DNA from: CAXRDE01 sp964229355
Lineage (GTDB): Bacteria > Cyanobacteriota > Sericytochromatia > UBA7694
Direction: 5' to 3'
Length of the DNA stretch: 64,000 nt
Assembly (NCBI GenBank): GCA_964229355.1
Contig: CAXRDE010000004.1
Location: 62,001 to 126,000 of the forward strand
In this document: piece after piece, positions 9,233-16,636 of the stretch
Layout: each line of letters opens with the position of its first letter
Position numbering within the stretch: position 1 is the stretch's first letter
Translations under genes and position numbers: made by a program
The notes under the pieces: generated by a model
What the model saw: the letters and a program-made list of their open reading frames with translations, nothing else
Database searches by the model: none
Told to the model about the DNA's origin: nothing

Positions 9233-10351
9233 ATGCTTTCACGTTTTTTTCATCAGGTACACCTGTGGTTGGGGCTGGCCACGGGTGTCATTGCCTTTTT
9301 ATTGTGTTTAAGTGGCACCCTGTTGGTGGCGCAGGTACCCATTGAACACTGGGTAAACCGCTCCGTTCAGCAGGTAGTCCCTGCAGGAGATCCCTTGCCC
9401 TTAGACACCCTTATTCCTCAGTTGCAGCGTCAGGCCGAAAAGCCCTATACCAGCGTAACGCTCCCCGCTTACCCTTCAGAGTCTTTGATCCTTCAGCAGG
9501 GGCGTGCCCAGACCTATGTAAACCCTTACACCGGTGAGGTTTTGGGCGGTATTCATCAGCCCACCCGCGACTTTTTTATGTTCTGGTTTCGTTTGCACCG
9601 GTGGTTATTGCTCGACAGCGAGACGGGGCGACCGATTACCGGCGCGGCGACGGTGGCCTTCCTGGTGATTTCGCTTACGGGGCTGTGGCTGTGGATTTTA
9701 CAAGCCCGTAAGCAACCGCGGCGGGCTTTGCTGCTGCGTTTTAAGAAGGTGCGCTGGCGTCGTTTTAATTATGATCTTCACCTGGTGTTGGGGATTTATG
9801 CCCTGATTCCTCTCGTGGTGATGGCCTGGAGCGGTCTGTTCTGGTCTTACCGCGAGCCTTTTGTGCACAGTGTACATGTGGTGCTGAACGGTTCGGCCCC
9901 TCCCGCAAAACCCGATACTCCAAAGCAAGAAAAACCTTCTTCAGAAGACCCAACGGTGCTTCCTGAGATTGCTTATGCTCCCGTTTTACAACAGGTTCAG
10001 CAGTACTACGCCTACGCAGGCGATACCCGCATTCAATTTCCTGAACAGGCAGATGCCCCTGTTAAGATCACCAAAACACCCCGTGCCCATTTTTGGTCAA
10101 TGCCCGTGCGCGATAACCTGCTGCTCAATGCCCAAACCGGTGCCGTGATAAAAGCCGAGCCTTTTGCTGAACTGTCGCCCGCAGAAAAAGTTCTGGGCCT
10201 GATCAAGGCCATTCATGTGGGTACTGTGTTTAGCAGCCTGTCGCTTTGGATATACTTCTTTGCCGCTTTAATTGGGACGACGCTGCCTTTAACCGGTGCT
10301 TTGCACTGGGCACAGCGTAAACAAAAACAGCTGCAGAGTCAGCGTTCTTAA
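9233..10351 (+). CDS. PepSY-associated transmembrane protein
   Basis: 372-residue inner-membrane protein of the PepSY_TM family, related to PiuB/iron-uptake factors and sulfite-reductase-like membrane proteins. It shows an N-terminal membrane helix (VHLWLGLATGVIAFLLCLSGTLLV), a periplasmic PepSY region around VNPYTGEVLGG, and helices at about residues 145-165, 190-210 and 330-355. Conserved FRLHRWLLL and HLVLGIYALIPLVVMAWSG are typical and carry histidines that may bind heme. TTG 9221 lies only 1 nt after the AGGA, so ATG 9233 (MLSRFFHQVHLW) is preferred. Its stop overlaps the stop of the convergent histidine kinase gene. Confidence 0.82.
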   Translation: MLSRFFHQVHLWLGLATGVIAFLLCLSGTLLVAQVPIEHWVNRSVQQVVPAGDPLPLDTLIPQLQRQAEKPYTSVTLPAYPSESLILQQGRAQTYVNPYTGEVLGGIHQPTRDFFMFWFRLHRWLLLDSETGRPITGAATVAFLVISLTGLWLWILQARKQPRRALLLRFKKVRWRRFNYDLHLVLGIYALIPLVVMAWSGLFWSYREPFVHSVHVVLNGSAPPAKPDTPKQEKPSSEDPTVLPEIAYAPVLQQVQQYYAYAGDTRIQFPEQADAPVKITKTPRAHFWSMPVRDNLLLNAQTGAVIKAEPFAELSPAEKVLGLIKAIHVGTVFSSLSLWIYFFAALIGTTLPLTGALHWAQRKQKQLQSQRS

Positions 10352-11634
10352 GCGGTTTTTGTAGACCGTGGAAGGGTTAAACGGAAGGTAGAGCCGGCCT
10401 CTGAGGACTGCACAAGGGCAATGGTATAACCCAAATGGGCACACAGGGTTTGGGTGATGCTCAGCCCGATGCCTTTGCCTTCCGTTTGATGGTGCTTTTC
10501 AAGCCGAAAAAGGGGCTCAAAAATGGCGCTTTGACGATCTACTGGAATCCCGCTTCCTGTGTCTTCTACCTCAATAAGCAGTTCATCGGTGGTTTCTTGT
10601 AAACGGCAGATCACTTGCCCCGTCTCTGTGAATTTAATGGCATTGTTAATCAGGTTCACGACAATTTGGCGTAGGCGATTGGGATCCGTGTAAATATGGA
10701 TCGCGTCAGTGTCTGCTGGCAGTCTCAGATGAAAGTCCAGTTGTTTATGCTCGGCTTCAAGCATAACGACGCTTTCCACCTCTTTTAAAATTTTAATCAG
10801 GTTGACCTCTTGCCATTCCAAATTGACCTTGTTGGTTTCAATAATGGACAAATCCATAATTTGATTGACCAGTGCCAGCAGATGTAAGCCGTTAACATGA
10901 ATGCGCTCTGCGTACTCTACCTGTGCAGGCGCAAGCGCCTGGCCTTCTAAGATTTTTGAAAAGCCAATGACGGAGTTGAGGGGCGTGCGCAACTCATGGC
11001 TCAATTGGGAGAGAAAGAGTGATTTGGCGTGGCTGGCTTCTTTCACCTCCTCGTATTGTTGGCGATTGATCTGAATGATTTTGCTAACAAACCAGGCCAG
11101 CAAAGATCCCAAAAAGGCAATGCTAAAGATAATGTCAGTATTTAATTGCCAGGAGTTTTTTGCCAGAGGCGTCACCCAATGAGGAAAGGCTGACTCTAAA
11201 AGAATAACGATGGTCAAGCTGAACACACAAAGAAAAATGCTGGCTAAAAGATATCCTCCTGTCAAAATGACGGCGGCAAAACCAATGAGTAATAAGAAAT
11301 AATAAGGTGCAGAAGAAAACAATCCCCCATTAAAAAACCAGTTGATGCTCAGCGTGATTAATTCGGCCAAAATGATCATAAATCCAGTTTGGTTGTGGTG
11401 AGAATAGAGGGGCATTTTAATAAAAAGACCAAGTATAAAAAGCGTTGACAAAATAATAATGAAGTTTAATTCAAAAGGAAAACCGATCGCTGCATTAATG
11501 GGGATGACCATGCTACTTGAAAGAATAATGGTAATGCAGGTGTACTTTAAGATTTTTGTAAGCAGCGGCAGATGAACTGGAACCAGCTGCTGAAATAGAC
11601 TTTTTATTGTGCGTAGTGGTGAAAAAACAGGCAT
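10348..11634 (-). CDS. Membrane sensor histidine kinase
   Basis: 428-residue sensor kinase. About six hydrophobic segments fill residues 25-185 with no large periplasmic loop, so it probably senses something in or near the membrane. HisKA follows, with phospho-acceptor H213 in LSQLSHELRTPLN. The HATPase domain shows N box VNLINNAIKFTE, G1 VEDTGSGIP and G2 GKGIGLSITQTL. No response regulator adjoins it; the nearest in the window is at 26734-27651. It is the last gene of a same-strand trio behind the 41-residue peptide and the isoprenyl-synthase-like gene, an order reminiscent of ComX/ComQ/ComP quorum systems. That comparison is inference. No strong ribosome-binding site is seen before ATG 11634. 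Confidence 0.9.
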   Translation of the reverse strand: MPVFSPLRTIKSLFQQLVPVHLPLLTKILKYTCITIILSSSMVIPINAAIGFPFELNFIIILSTLFILGLFIKMPLYSHHNQTGFMIILAELITLSINWFFNGGLFSSAPYYFLLLIGFAAVILTGGYLLASIFLCVFSLTIVILLESAFPHWVTPLAKNSWQLNTDIIFSIAFLGSLLAWFVSKIIQINRQQYEEVKEASHAKSLFLSQLSHELRTPLNSVIGFSKILEGQALAPAQVEYAERIHVNGLHLLALVNQIMDLSIIETNKVNLEWQEVNLIKILKEVESVVMLEAEHKQLDFHLRLPADTDAIHIYTDPNRLRQIVVNLINNAIKFTETGQVICRLQETTDELLIEVEDTGSGIPVDRQSAIFEPLFRLEKHHQTEGKGIGLSITQTLCAHLGYTIALVQSSEAGSTFRLTLPRSTKTA

Positions 11635-11719
11635 ACTAAGGTATTGACCCTAAGACGGGCTGGTGATAGGGCAAAAAATGACAGACTTTGGCAGAGCAGA
11701 CATTTTTTTACTATAGCAT

Positions 11720-13678
11720 TTAAACCTTAGAATGTGTGCTATGAATGGCTCTTAAGCAAAAAGCGGTGGTGAGTTTTGGATGTTGAAAGTATTCGTAGCG
11801 GGCATCTCTTCCCGGACGAACAAATAAATCTTCTCCGGACCAGGAGCCGTCATAGTTCTGGTGCTCTAGAATAAAATTTAACCCCTTTTTTAAAGATAAA
11901 GAGGATGAGGGAGAGCAGGTATTTAAAAATAAAAGCGCAAAAGCAGTTTCCTGAGGACTATTGCTCCAACTGCCGTTAAGGCATTGCTGGCTTATCACGT
12001 GCTCAATACTTTCTTTAAAGTCGAATGCTGCTGACTGCTGCTGAAATAGACGTGCCACCAAATAAAGGGTGTAGAGTCTTGATGGATAACAGGCACTGGG
12101 CCAATGGTAAGTCTTGGGATTATACTGCGTGATAATATAGTCAACACCCCGTCGAATCACTGAGGTATAGCGCTGCTCGTCGTAGCAGGCCAGCCCATAA
12201 TATAAATTCGCCATGACGGCGATACACTCATTACCAAACCATTGTTGTTCTGTTTGTTCCCGAGGATACATTTCAGGATGACTCAGCCAGGTAAAGCATT
12301 TACCTGAGTCTTCGATATTTTGAAATAACAGGGGTAGTACCGGCTCTATCCATTGCTTTCGCTTTGCCGGGCTTACCTCTGTGCTCAGTTGAAGTACTTG
12401 TGCTAAAACATCGCTATCTGGAGGTATTTTAAGACTATTACTGTAATAATGCCAGCCGTACTCGGAGCGTTGGCTTAGCATATGTAGGAGGGGGGCTTTT
12501 ATATCTTCGCCCTGATCTTTGAGGGCTTCAAGCACCAAAAGAGAATTGAAAATATCTCCGCACAAGCTTTCCTCTCCTAAAAATCCCCACCGTTGCATTT
12601 CCCAGGTATCTTTGAAGTCAGGAATAAATTTTAAATAGTCTAAGGTCATCTTTAAGCTGAGTTCTGGAGACTGAAAAGGAGACCATGCAGTGGCGGGTGT
12701 GATGTGTTTGAGCTTTTTGAGGCCCTGTAATAACTGCTGGGTTTGATCGATATAAAATTGAGTTAAACGCTGAATACGAGGTAAAGGGGGGAGTTCTTGA
12801 TAAAGGATATCAATGTCAGCTATTAATGTTTTTAGGGTTGTTTCTAATGCTTCTGCTGCGCTGCTTTGTGCCAAAATTCGGCGAAGTGCAAATTGCTTCT
12901 TGGGTGCGCTATTGTCTCCCGAAAGCGCGATCTGAACGTCTTCTCCCCACTGTGCATCATGCAACGCTGTGTGTAAGGGAAGGGTGTTTTTGAGAACGCT
13001 CAGGTCTTCGCTCAGGGCCTGAGCGTGGGGAACCATCCAAATATCCATGTAATCGCTCATAATTTGAAGCAAAATACCGAGTTTTTCTCCCAGGAGGTAA
13101 AAAGGCGTGAAATTTATGCCCAAAGCACAGGGAGCGCTAGCCATGAAGCCAGCCAACTCAGCACCCGCCTTGTATTGTGCGATCTCTTGAGGTAAGCGTG
13201 TAGCGGTGGTTGCGTTTGTGGTAGAAATATCCCAAAACTGTCCAATACTCATCCGTGTTCCCATCTGGGTAAAGAGCTGAAAAAGTTCTTGGACGTGCGT
13301 GTTGCCTAAGCTGAGTTCTCCCAGATTTTTGTAAACCATCATCAATAGAAGATTGGCGATATTCAGGGCCTGTTCTGGACTCGTTTGTTGTAAAACAGGC
13401 TGTTCTGGATCTTTGTCTTGAATGTCGTCCGAAAGATCTGCAGCAGTGTAAAAATAAGCACAAGCGGCAAAAAGATGTTCGTAATTTTGAATGGGAGCTT
13501 CAAGGTCTTCAAGAACCAGGCGACTGAGTAAGGGGGGAACTGCGTTGATGACCTGGGGGTTTAAGGCTTTTTTGAGAGCCAGCTTAACGCAAGTTTGAAT
13601 TTCAGTGTCCTCAAAATGTTGCTCAACCTGGGTTAAGCATAGATTGAGTAAGTCAGTATTGTGTTGTCTGTATTCCAA
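11720..13678 (-). CDS. Isoprenyl-diphosphate-synthase-like domain fused to QW-repeat barrel
   Basis: 652 residues in two halves. Residues 1-300 are all-helical and resemble polyprenyl synthetases: a first aspartate-rich motif D84-D85-I-Q-D88, and EDLSVLKNTLPLHTAL matching the family's conserved KxTLP block. The second aspartate-rich motif is reduced to S208-D-Y-M-D212. The C-terminal half contains two QW-type motifs of squalene-cyclase/prenyltransferase barrels, QQCLNGSW (564-571) and QNYDGSW (607-613), plus further helical-hairpin repeats. No class II DxDD is visible. Translation starts at TTG 13678, because an in-frame TAG lies just upstream. A 24-bp palindrome separates it from the peptide gene. 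A ComQ-like peptide prenyltransferase or a terpene synthase are both possible. Confidence 0.72.
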   Translation of the reverse strand: MEYRQHNTDLLNLCLTQVEQHFEDTEIQTCVKLALKKALNPQVINAVPPLLSRLVLEDLEAPIQNYEHLFAACAYFYTAADLSDDIQDKDPEQPVLQQTSPEQALNIANLLLMMVYKNLGELSLGNTHVQELFQLFTQMGTRMSIGQFWDISTTNATTATRLPQEIAQYKAGAELAGFMASAPCALGINFTPFYLLGEKLGILLQIMSDYMDIWMVPHAQALSEDLSVLKNTLPLHTALHDAQWGEDVQIALSGDNSAPKKQFALRRILAQSSAAEALETTLKTLIADIDILYQELPPLPRIQRLTQFYIDQTQQLLQGLKKLKHITPATAWSPFQSPELSLKMTLDYLKFIPDFKDTWEMQRWGFLGEESLCGDIFNSLLVLEALKDQGEDIKAPLLHMLSQRSEYGWHYYSNSLKIPPDSDVLAQVLQLSTEVSPAKRKQWIEPVLPLLFQNIEDSGKCFTWLSHPEMYPREQTEQQWFGNECIAVMANLYYGLACYDEQRYTSVIRRGVDYIITQYNPKTYHWPSACYPSRLYTLYLVARLFQQQSAAFDFKESIEHVISQQCLNGSWSNSPQETAFALLFLNTCSPSSSLSLKKGLNFILEHQNYDGSWSGEDLFVRPGRDARYEYFQHPKLTTAFCLRAIHSTHSKV

Positions 13679-13688
13679 TAAATTTAGT

Positions 13689-13720
13689 AAGCCTTTTGGG
13701 ATCTAGATCCCAAAAGACTT
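13689..13720. promoter_or_regulatory. 24-bp perfect palindrome between peptide and synthase genes
   Basis: 13693-13716 is a perfect 24-bp palindrome centred on CTAG. With one mismatch on each side it extends to 13689-13720. In the mRNA (minus strand) it folds into a strong hairpin directly after an AGGAG. The hairpin is followed by about 10 nt of AT-rich sequence and then the TTG start of the synthase gene. There is no U-run, so it is more likely an mRNA-stability or translational-control element, or an operator, than a terminator. Confidence 0.7.
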
Positions 13721-13746
13721 CTCCTTGGTTTAGCTATTTTATAGAC

Positions 13747-13872
13747 TTAGGGAGCTGCAAGAACAGGGGCTGCCAGAGACGGGTTCTCTGTTTTTGCTAC
13801 GGTAATATTTTGTTCTTTCATCTCAATTTCATCTAAAGACGCATTTAAGATAGCTTGTTCGATAGTGCTCAT
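13747..13872 (-). CDS. Small peptide gene (41 residues), candidate modified peptide precursor
   Basis: A 41-codon gene. ATG 13872 is preceded by AGGAG at a 7-nt spacing, an excellent Shine-Dalgarno, and it ends at TAA 13747-13749. The product begins MSTIEQAILNASLDEIEMKE and ends PSLAAPVLAAP. The first half is acidic and amphipathic like a leader; the tail is Ala/Pro-rich and hydrophobic. It has no Cys, Trp, Tyr or Phe, and no signal peptide. It sits 68 bp upstream of the isoprenyl-synthase-like gene, with the sensor kinase following. This layout fits a precursor peptide for modification or signalling, but no known family is recognised and the lack of Trp argues against a true ComX. Confidence 0.72.
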   Translation of the reverse strand: MSTIEQAILNASLDEIEMKEQNITVAKTENPSLAAPVLAAP

Positions 13873-14273
13873 GGTGAATCTCCTATGTGAATATGATTTT
13901 TAATGCGAGTGATTAAAAACCCTGTTTTTAACGTGTGTAAAATGTTTTGAGTACACTTTACCCTGGTAATAAATATAGTTTTTTTTCATGTCCACAAATG
14001 TGATGTGCGTCACATATTAAGGGGAGATGAGTAAAAATACAAAAGGTTTTAGTTTTCTAAAAAAATCTTCAACTTTCTGCTTAATCAAGGAATGATAGAT
14101 AACTTCGTGATCCTGGATGGTTACAAGGTGCACTTTGACGTTGCAAAAAAATCTTTAAATTTTTTTGCAAAAAACCCCTATACAAATTTGTAGCATTTGC
14201 TATGATAATTCTCATCCAAATCTCACAAAAAAAAGAAGAGGAAAAATTTAATGTTAACGTATTGGAGTTTAAG
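13873..14273. promoter_or_regulatory. Divergent regulatory region between peptide operon and speD operon
   Basis: AT-rich 400-bp intergenic region with no convincing extra gene. Leftward it holds the CRP-like site and TATATT element described separately. Rightward it holds a 30-bp inverted repeat with 12-bp perfect arms (14141-14152 and 14159-14170, loop CTTTAA). It also holds a 12-bp palindrome TACAAATTTGTA (14181-14192) and an extended -10 TGCTATGAT (14198-14206) that would give a leader of about 60 nt before speD. Confidence 0.6.
13972..14014 (-). promoter_or_regulatory. CRP/FNR-type site and -10 element of the peptide operon
   Basis: TGTGA-N6-TCACA at 13999-14014 matches the CRP consensus in both half-sites, with AAA flanking the left arm. 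On the minus strand a -10 TATATT lies at 13977-13972. If transcription starts near 13965, the centre of the site falls at -41.5, the position of class II CRP-activated promoters, leaving a leader of about 93 nt before the peptide gene. Which CRP-family protein binds is unknown. Confidence 0.6.
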
Positions 14274-14696
14274 ATGGATAAAACCAACTTCTTTGGTCCA
14301 CACCTGACACTGGATCTCAACGATTGTAACCCTGAAAAACTGGCGGATTTCGATCTCGTCTTTGATGTGCTCAACGAGCTCCCCGATAAAATCGGGATGA
14401 CCAAAATCACCCAGCCTTATGTGTTCAAATATTCAGGTCTCGTGCCTGAAGACAAAGGCATCACCGGCTTTATTGTTATCGCAGAAAGCCATATCTCTAT
14501 TCACACCTTCGAATTCAAAAACTACGCATTTATCGACCTTTTCTCTTGCAAGCCTTTTGACTATAGCTATGCCAGAGAGTATCTGACCGAGGTCTTCGAA
14601 TCAAAAACACCTACTGATCATGTGGTCAAACGGGGCCTGGATTTCCCCCGCTCTGCTGCATTGATGCCCCAGGCTCACCGCCTGCAGACGGCGTAG
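14274..14696 (+). CDS. speD: S-adenosylmethionine decarboxylase proenzyme
   Basis: 140-residue AdoMet decarboxylase of the short prokaryotic (SpeH/class 1B) type; it makes decarboxylated AdoMet, the aminopropyl donor for spermidine. The self-cleavage site is AESHISIHTFE: cleavage before the serine yields the pyruvoyl cofactor. The downstream LFSCKPFD holds the conserved catalytic cysteine. ATG 14274 (MDKTNFFGPHLTLDL) is preferred over upstream in-frame starts because GGAG lies 6 nt before it. It heads the speD-speB-DHS-like polyamine operon, with a 4-nt gap to the agmatinase frame. Confidence 0.93.
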   Translation: MDKTNFFGPHLTLDLNDCNPEKLADFDLVFDVLNELPDKIGMTKITQPYVFKYSGLVPEDKGITGFIVIAESHISIHTFEFKNYAFIDLFSCKPFDYSYAREYLTEVFESKTPTDHVVKRGLDFPRSAALMPQAHRLQTA

Positions 14697-14700
14697 TCCC

Positions 14701-15615
14701 TTGTTGCCCCTGACTTTTGGGGGCCTTGAAACGGAATATCCCGAATACACGGAATACTCAAGGTCCCGTTATGTGGTGCTGCCCATTCCCTATGATCAAA
14801 CGAGTACCTGGCATCAGGGTGCAGATAAAGGCCCTGCCGCGATTCTGCATGCCTCTGCCAATATGGAACTCTATGATATTGAAACCCGCAGCGAACCCTT
14901 TTTAGCGGGCATTCATACCGCCGAACCACTGGTATGTGATGCCCCGCCTGATGTGTTGTATGAACAGGTGCGAGACCAGGTGCGCCAATACATTGCAGAC
15001 GGCAAATTCGTCTTGACGCTGGGAGGCAATCACTGTGTACCCATTGGCAGTTGCCAGGCCGCCTGTGAAGCTTTCCCTCGCGAAAAAGTGAGCATTTTGC
15101 AAATTGATGCCCATAGCGATCTGCGCGAGAGCTATCAGGGCAATGCCTACAGTCATGCCTGTGCCATGGCGCGTATGCAAGCCTGGGCAAAGCCCGTGGG
15201 CGTAGGCATTCGCAGTATGGACAGCTCAGAGCGTGAAAATGTGGATCAGGCCGACATCTTTCTGGCTTCAGACATTGCGGCTGACCCTCACTGGATTGAC
15301 AAGGTCATGGCAAAACTCGAAGATCGGGTGTATTTGACCATTGATTTAGATGGCTTAGACCCGTCGATTATGCCTGCCACAGGCACCCCTGAACCCGGTG
15401 GTCTGGGCTGGTATCAAGTCATGAATCTTTTGACCCGCCTCTTTGCCGAAAAACAGGTGCTCAGTGCTGACATTGTGGAGCTCTGCCCGCGCCCCGAACT
15501 CTTTCATGCGGACTTTTTGGCCGCCAAACTCGCCTATAAAATACTGGCCCTGCATTACCGGGCCGAACAGGAGATTGAACATGCAAAAAACGCAACACTT
15601 GCAACGCACCGTTAA
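14701..15615 (+). CDS. speB: Agmatinase/ureohydrolase family protein
   Basis: 304-residue ureohydrolase (agmatinase) that splits agmatine into putrescine and urea at a binuclear Mn centre. Metal-binding motifs are present: GGNHCVPIG (usually GGxH with an acidic or small x), QIDAHSDLR and TIDLDGLDPSIMPATGTPEPGG. Start codons here are TTG 14701 or TTG 14704; no ATG lies nearby and no clear Shine-Dalgarno is seen, so translation is probably coupled to speD. Its 3' end overlaps the DHS-like gene by 35 bp. In this operon putrescine is the expected product for polyamine synthesis. Confidence 0.9.
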   Translation: MLPLTFGGLETEYPEYTEYSRSRYVVLPIPYDQTSTWHQGADKGPAAILHASANMELYDIETRSEPFLAGIHTAEPLVCDAPPDVLYEQVRDQVRQYIADGKFVLTLGGNHCVPIGSCQAACEAFPREKVSILQIDAHSDLRESYQGNAYSHACAMARMQAWAKPVGVGIRSMDSSERENVDQADIFLASDIAADPHWIDKVMAKLEDRVYLTIDLDGLDPSIMPATGTPEPGGLGWYQVMNLLTRLFAEKQVLSADIVELCPRPELFHADFLAAKLAYKILALHYRAEQEIEHAKNATLATHR

Positions 15616-16609
15616 ACATATTGATATCACCAGCTTTGATGCCCGTCCCATTGTGACCGCCTATGGTGATATGGCTTTTCAAGCCCGCAATTTAGCCCGC
15701 GCCACTGACATCTACCAAAAAATGCTGGCGGACAAAGACTGTACGGTGGTTTTAACCCTGGCAGGTTCTTTGATTTCAGCTGGACTCAAAAAGGTGGTGG
15801 TGGATCTGATCAGAAACCAGATGGTGGACGTGATCGTGTCTACCGGTGCCAATATTGTGGATCAAGACTTTTTTGAAGCCCTGGGCTTTCAGCATTATCA
15901 GGGGGACATTACCGCTGATGATCAATCGCTGCGCCAATTGGGTATTGATCGCATTTATGACACCTACATTGACGAAGACCAATTGCGGGTGTGTGATGAC
16001 ACCATTACCCAGATTGCTGATGCTCTCCCAGCCGGGGTGTACTCTTCACGGGAATTCATTGCCGAAATGGGCAAATACCTGACCCACAAGCAAATGGGTG
16101 AAGACTCCATTGTACGTACCGCTTATGCCCATGGCGTGCCCATTTTTGTGCCTGCCTTTTCGGATTGCAGCGCAGGCTTTGGATTGGTGTGTCATCAAAT
16201 GAAGTCACCTGACAAACACGTGAGTATTGACTCGGTCAAAGACTTTAAAGAGCTGACCCAAATCAAAGTCGAAGCCGGAGATACCGGTCTCTTGATGTTG
16301 GCGGGTGGGGTACCCAAAAACTTCATCCAGGATGTGGTAGTGGCCGCTGAATTGCTGGGTGAAGAGGTGGCCATGCACAAATACGCCATTCAAATGACCG
16401 TGGCCGACGAGCGCGATGGTGCCTTGTCAGGCTCAACCCTCAAAGAAGCCTGCTCCTGGGGCAAAGTGGACACCGTTTATGAGCAAATGGTGTTTGGCGA
16501 ACTGACCCTGGGCTTTCCTTTATTGGCTTCAGCGGCTTACCACAGCCGAGCCTGGGAAGGCCGTCAGGCCAAAAACTGGAGCGCCTTGTTTGCGCCCGTC
16601 ACGGTCTAG
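15581..16609 (+). CDS. Deoxyhypusine synthase-like protein
   Basis: 342-residue NAD-dependent enzyme of the deoxyhypusine synthase family. The active-site lysine motif is kept as EACSWGKVD (K295), after DGALSG, which matches the family's DGSDSG block; GANIVDQDF and FVPAFSDCSAGFG are further conserved segments. Bacteria lack eIF5A, and bacterial members are thought to move aminobutyl groups between polyamines (homospermidine-type chemistry). Start ATG 15581 has AGGAG at 7 nt; the frame is open further upstream, inside speB. Its place after speD and speB supports a polyamine role, while the exact product is inference. Confidence 0.88.
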   Translation: MQKTQHLQRTVKHIDITSFDARPIVTAYGDMAFQARNLARATDIYQKMLADKDCTVVLTLAGSLISAGLKKVVVDLIRNQMVDVIVSTGANIVDQDFFEALGFQHYQGDITADDQSLRQLGIDRIYDTYIDEDQLRVCDDTITQIADALPAGVYSSREFIAEMGKYLTHKQMGEDSIVRTAYAHGVPIFVPAFSDCSAGFGLVCHQMKSPDKHVSIDSVKDFKELTQIKVEAGDTGLLMLAGGVPKNFIQDVVVAAELLGEEVAMHKYAIQMTVADERDGALSGSTLKEACSWGKVDTVYEQMVFGELTLGFPLLASAAYHSRAWEGRQAKNWSALFAPVTV

Positions 16610-16636
16610 CAGCCTGTCCCTCGGGCTCTCCTGGGT

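Noticed and set aside
13689..13720. Rho-independent terminator after the peptide gene
   Set aside because: The stem is strong but no U-run follows, and the synthase gene must be read through it.
13747..13872. Peptide as a true ComX pheromone precursor
   Set aside because: It has no Trp for prenylation; only gene order resembles ComQXP, so a ComX name is not justified.
13999..14014. NtcA-type site
   Set aside because: NtcA needs GTA-N8-TAC; this reads TGTGA-N6-TCACA, the CRP/FNR pattern.
14081..14410. 109-codon open frame on the minus strand over speD
   Set aside because: It is the antisense shadow of the speD coding region, with no ribosome-binding site or domain.
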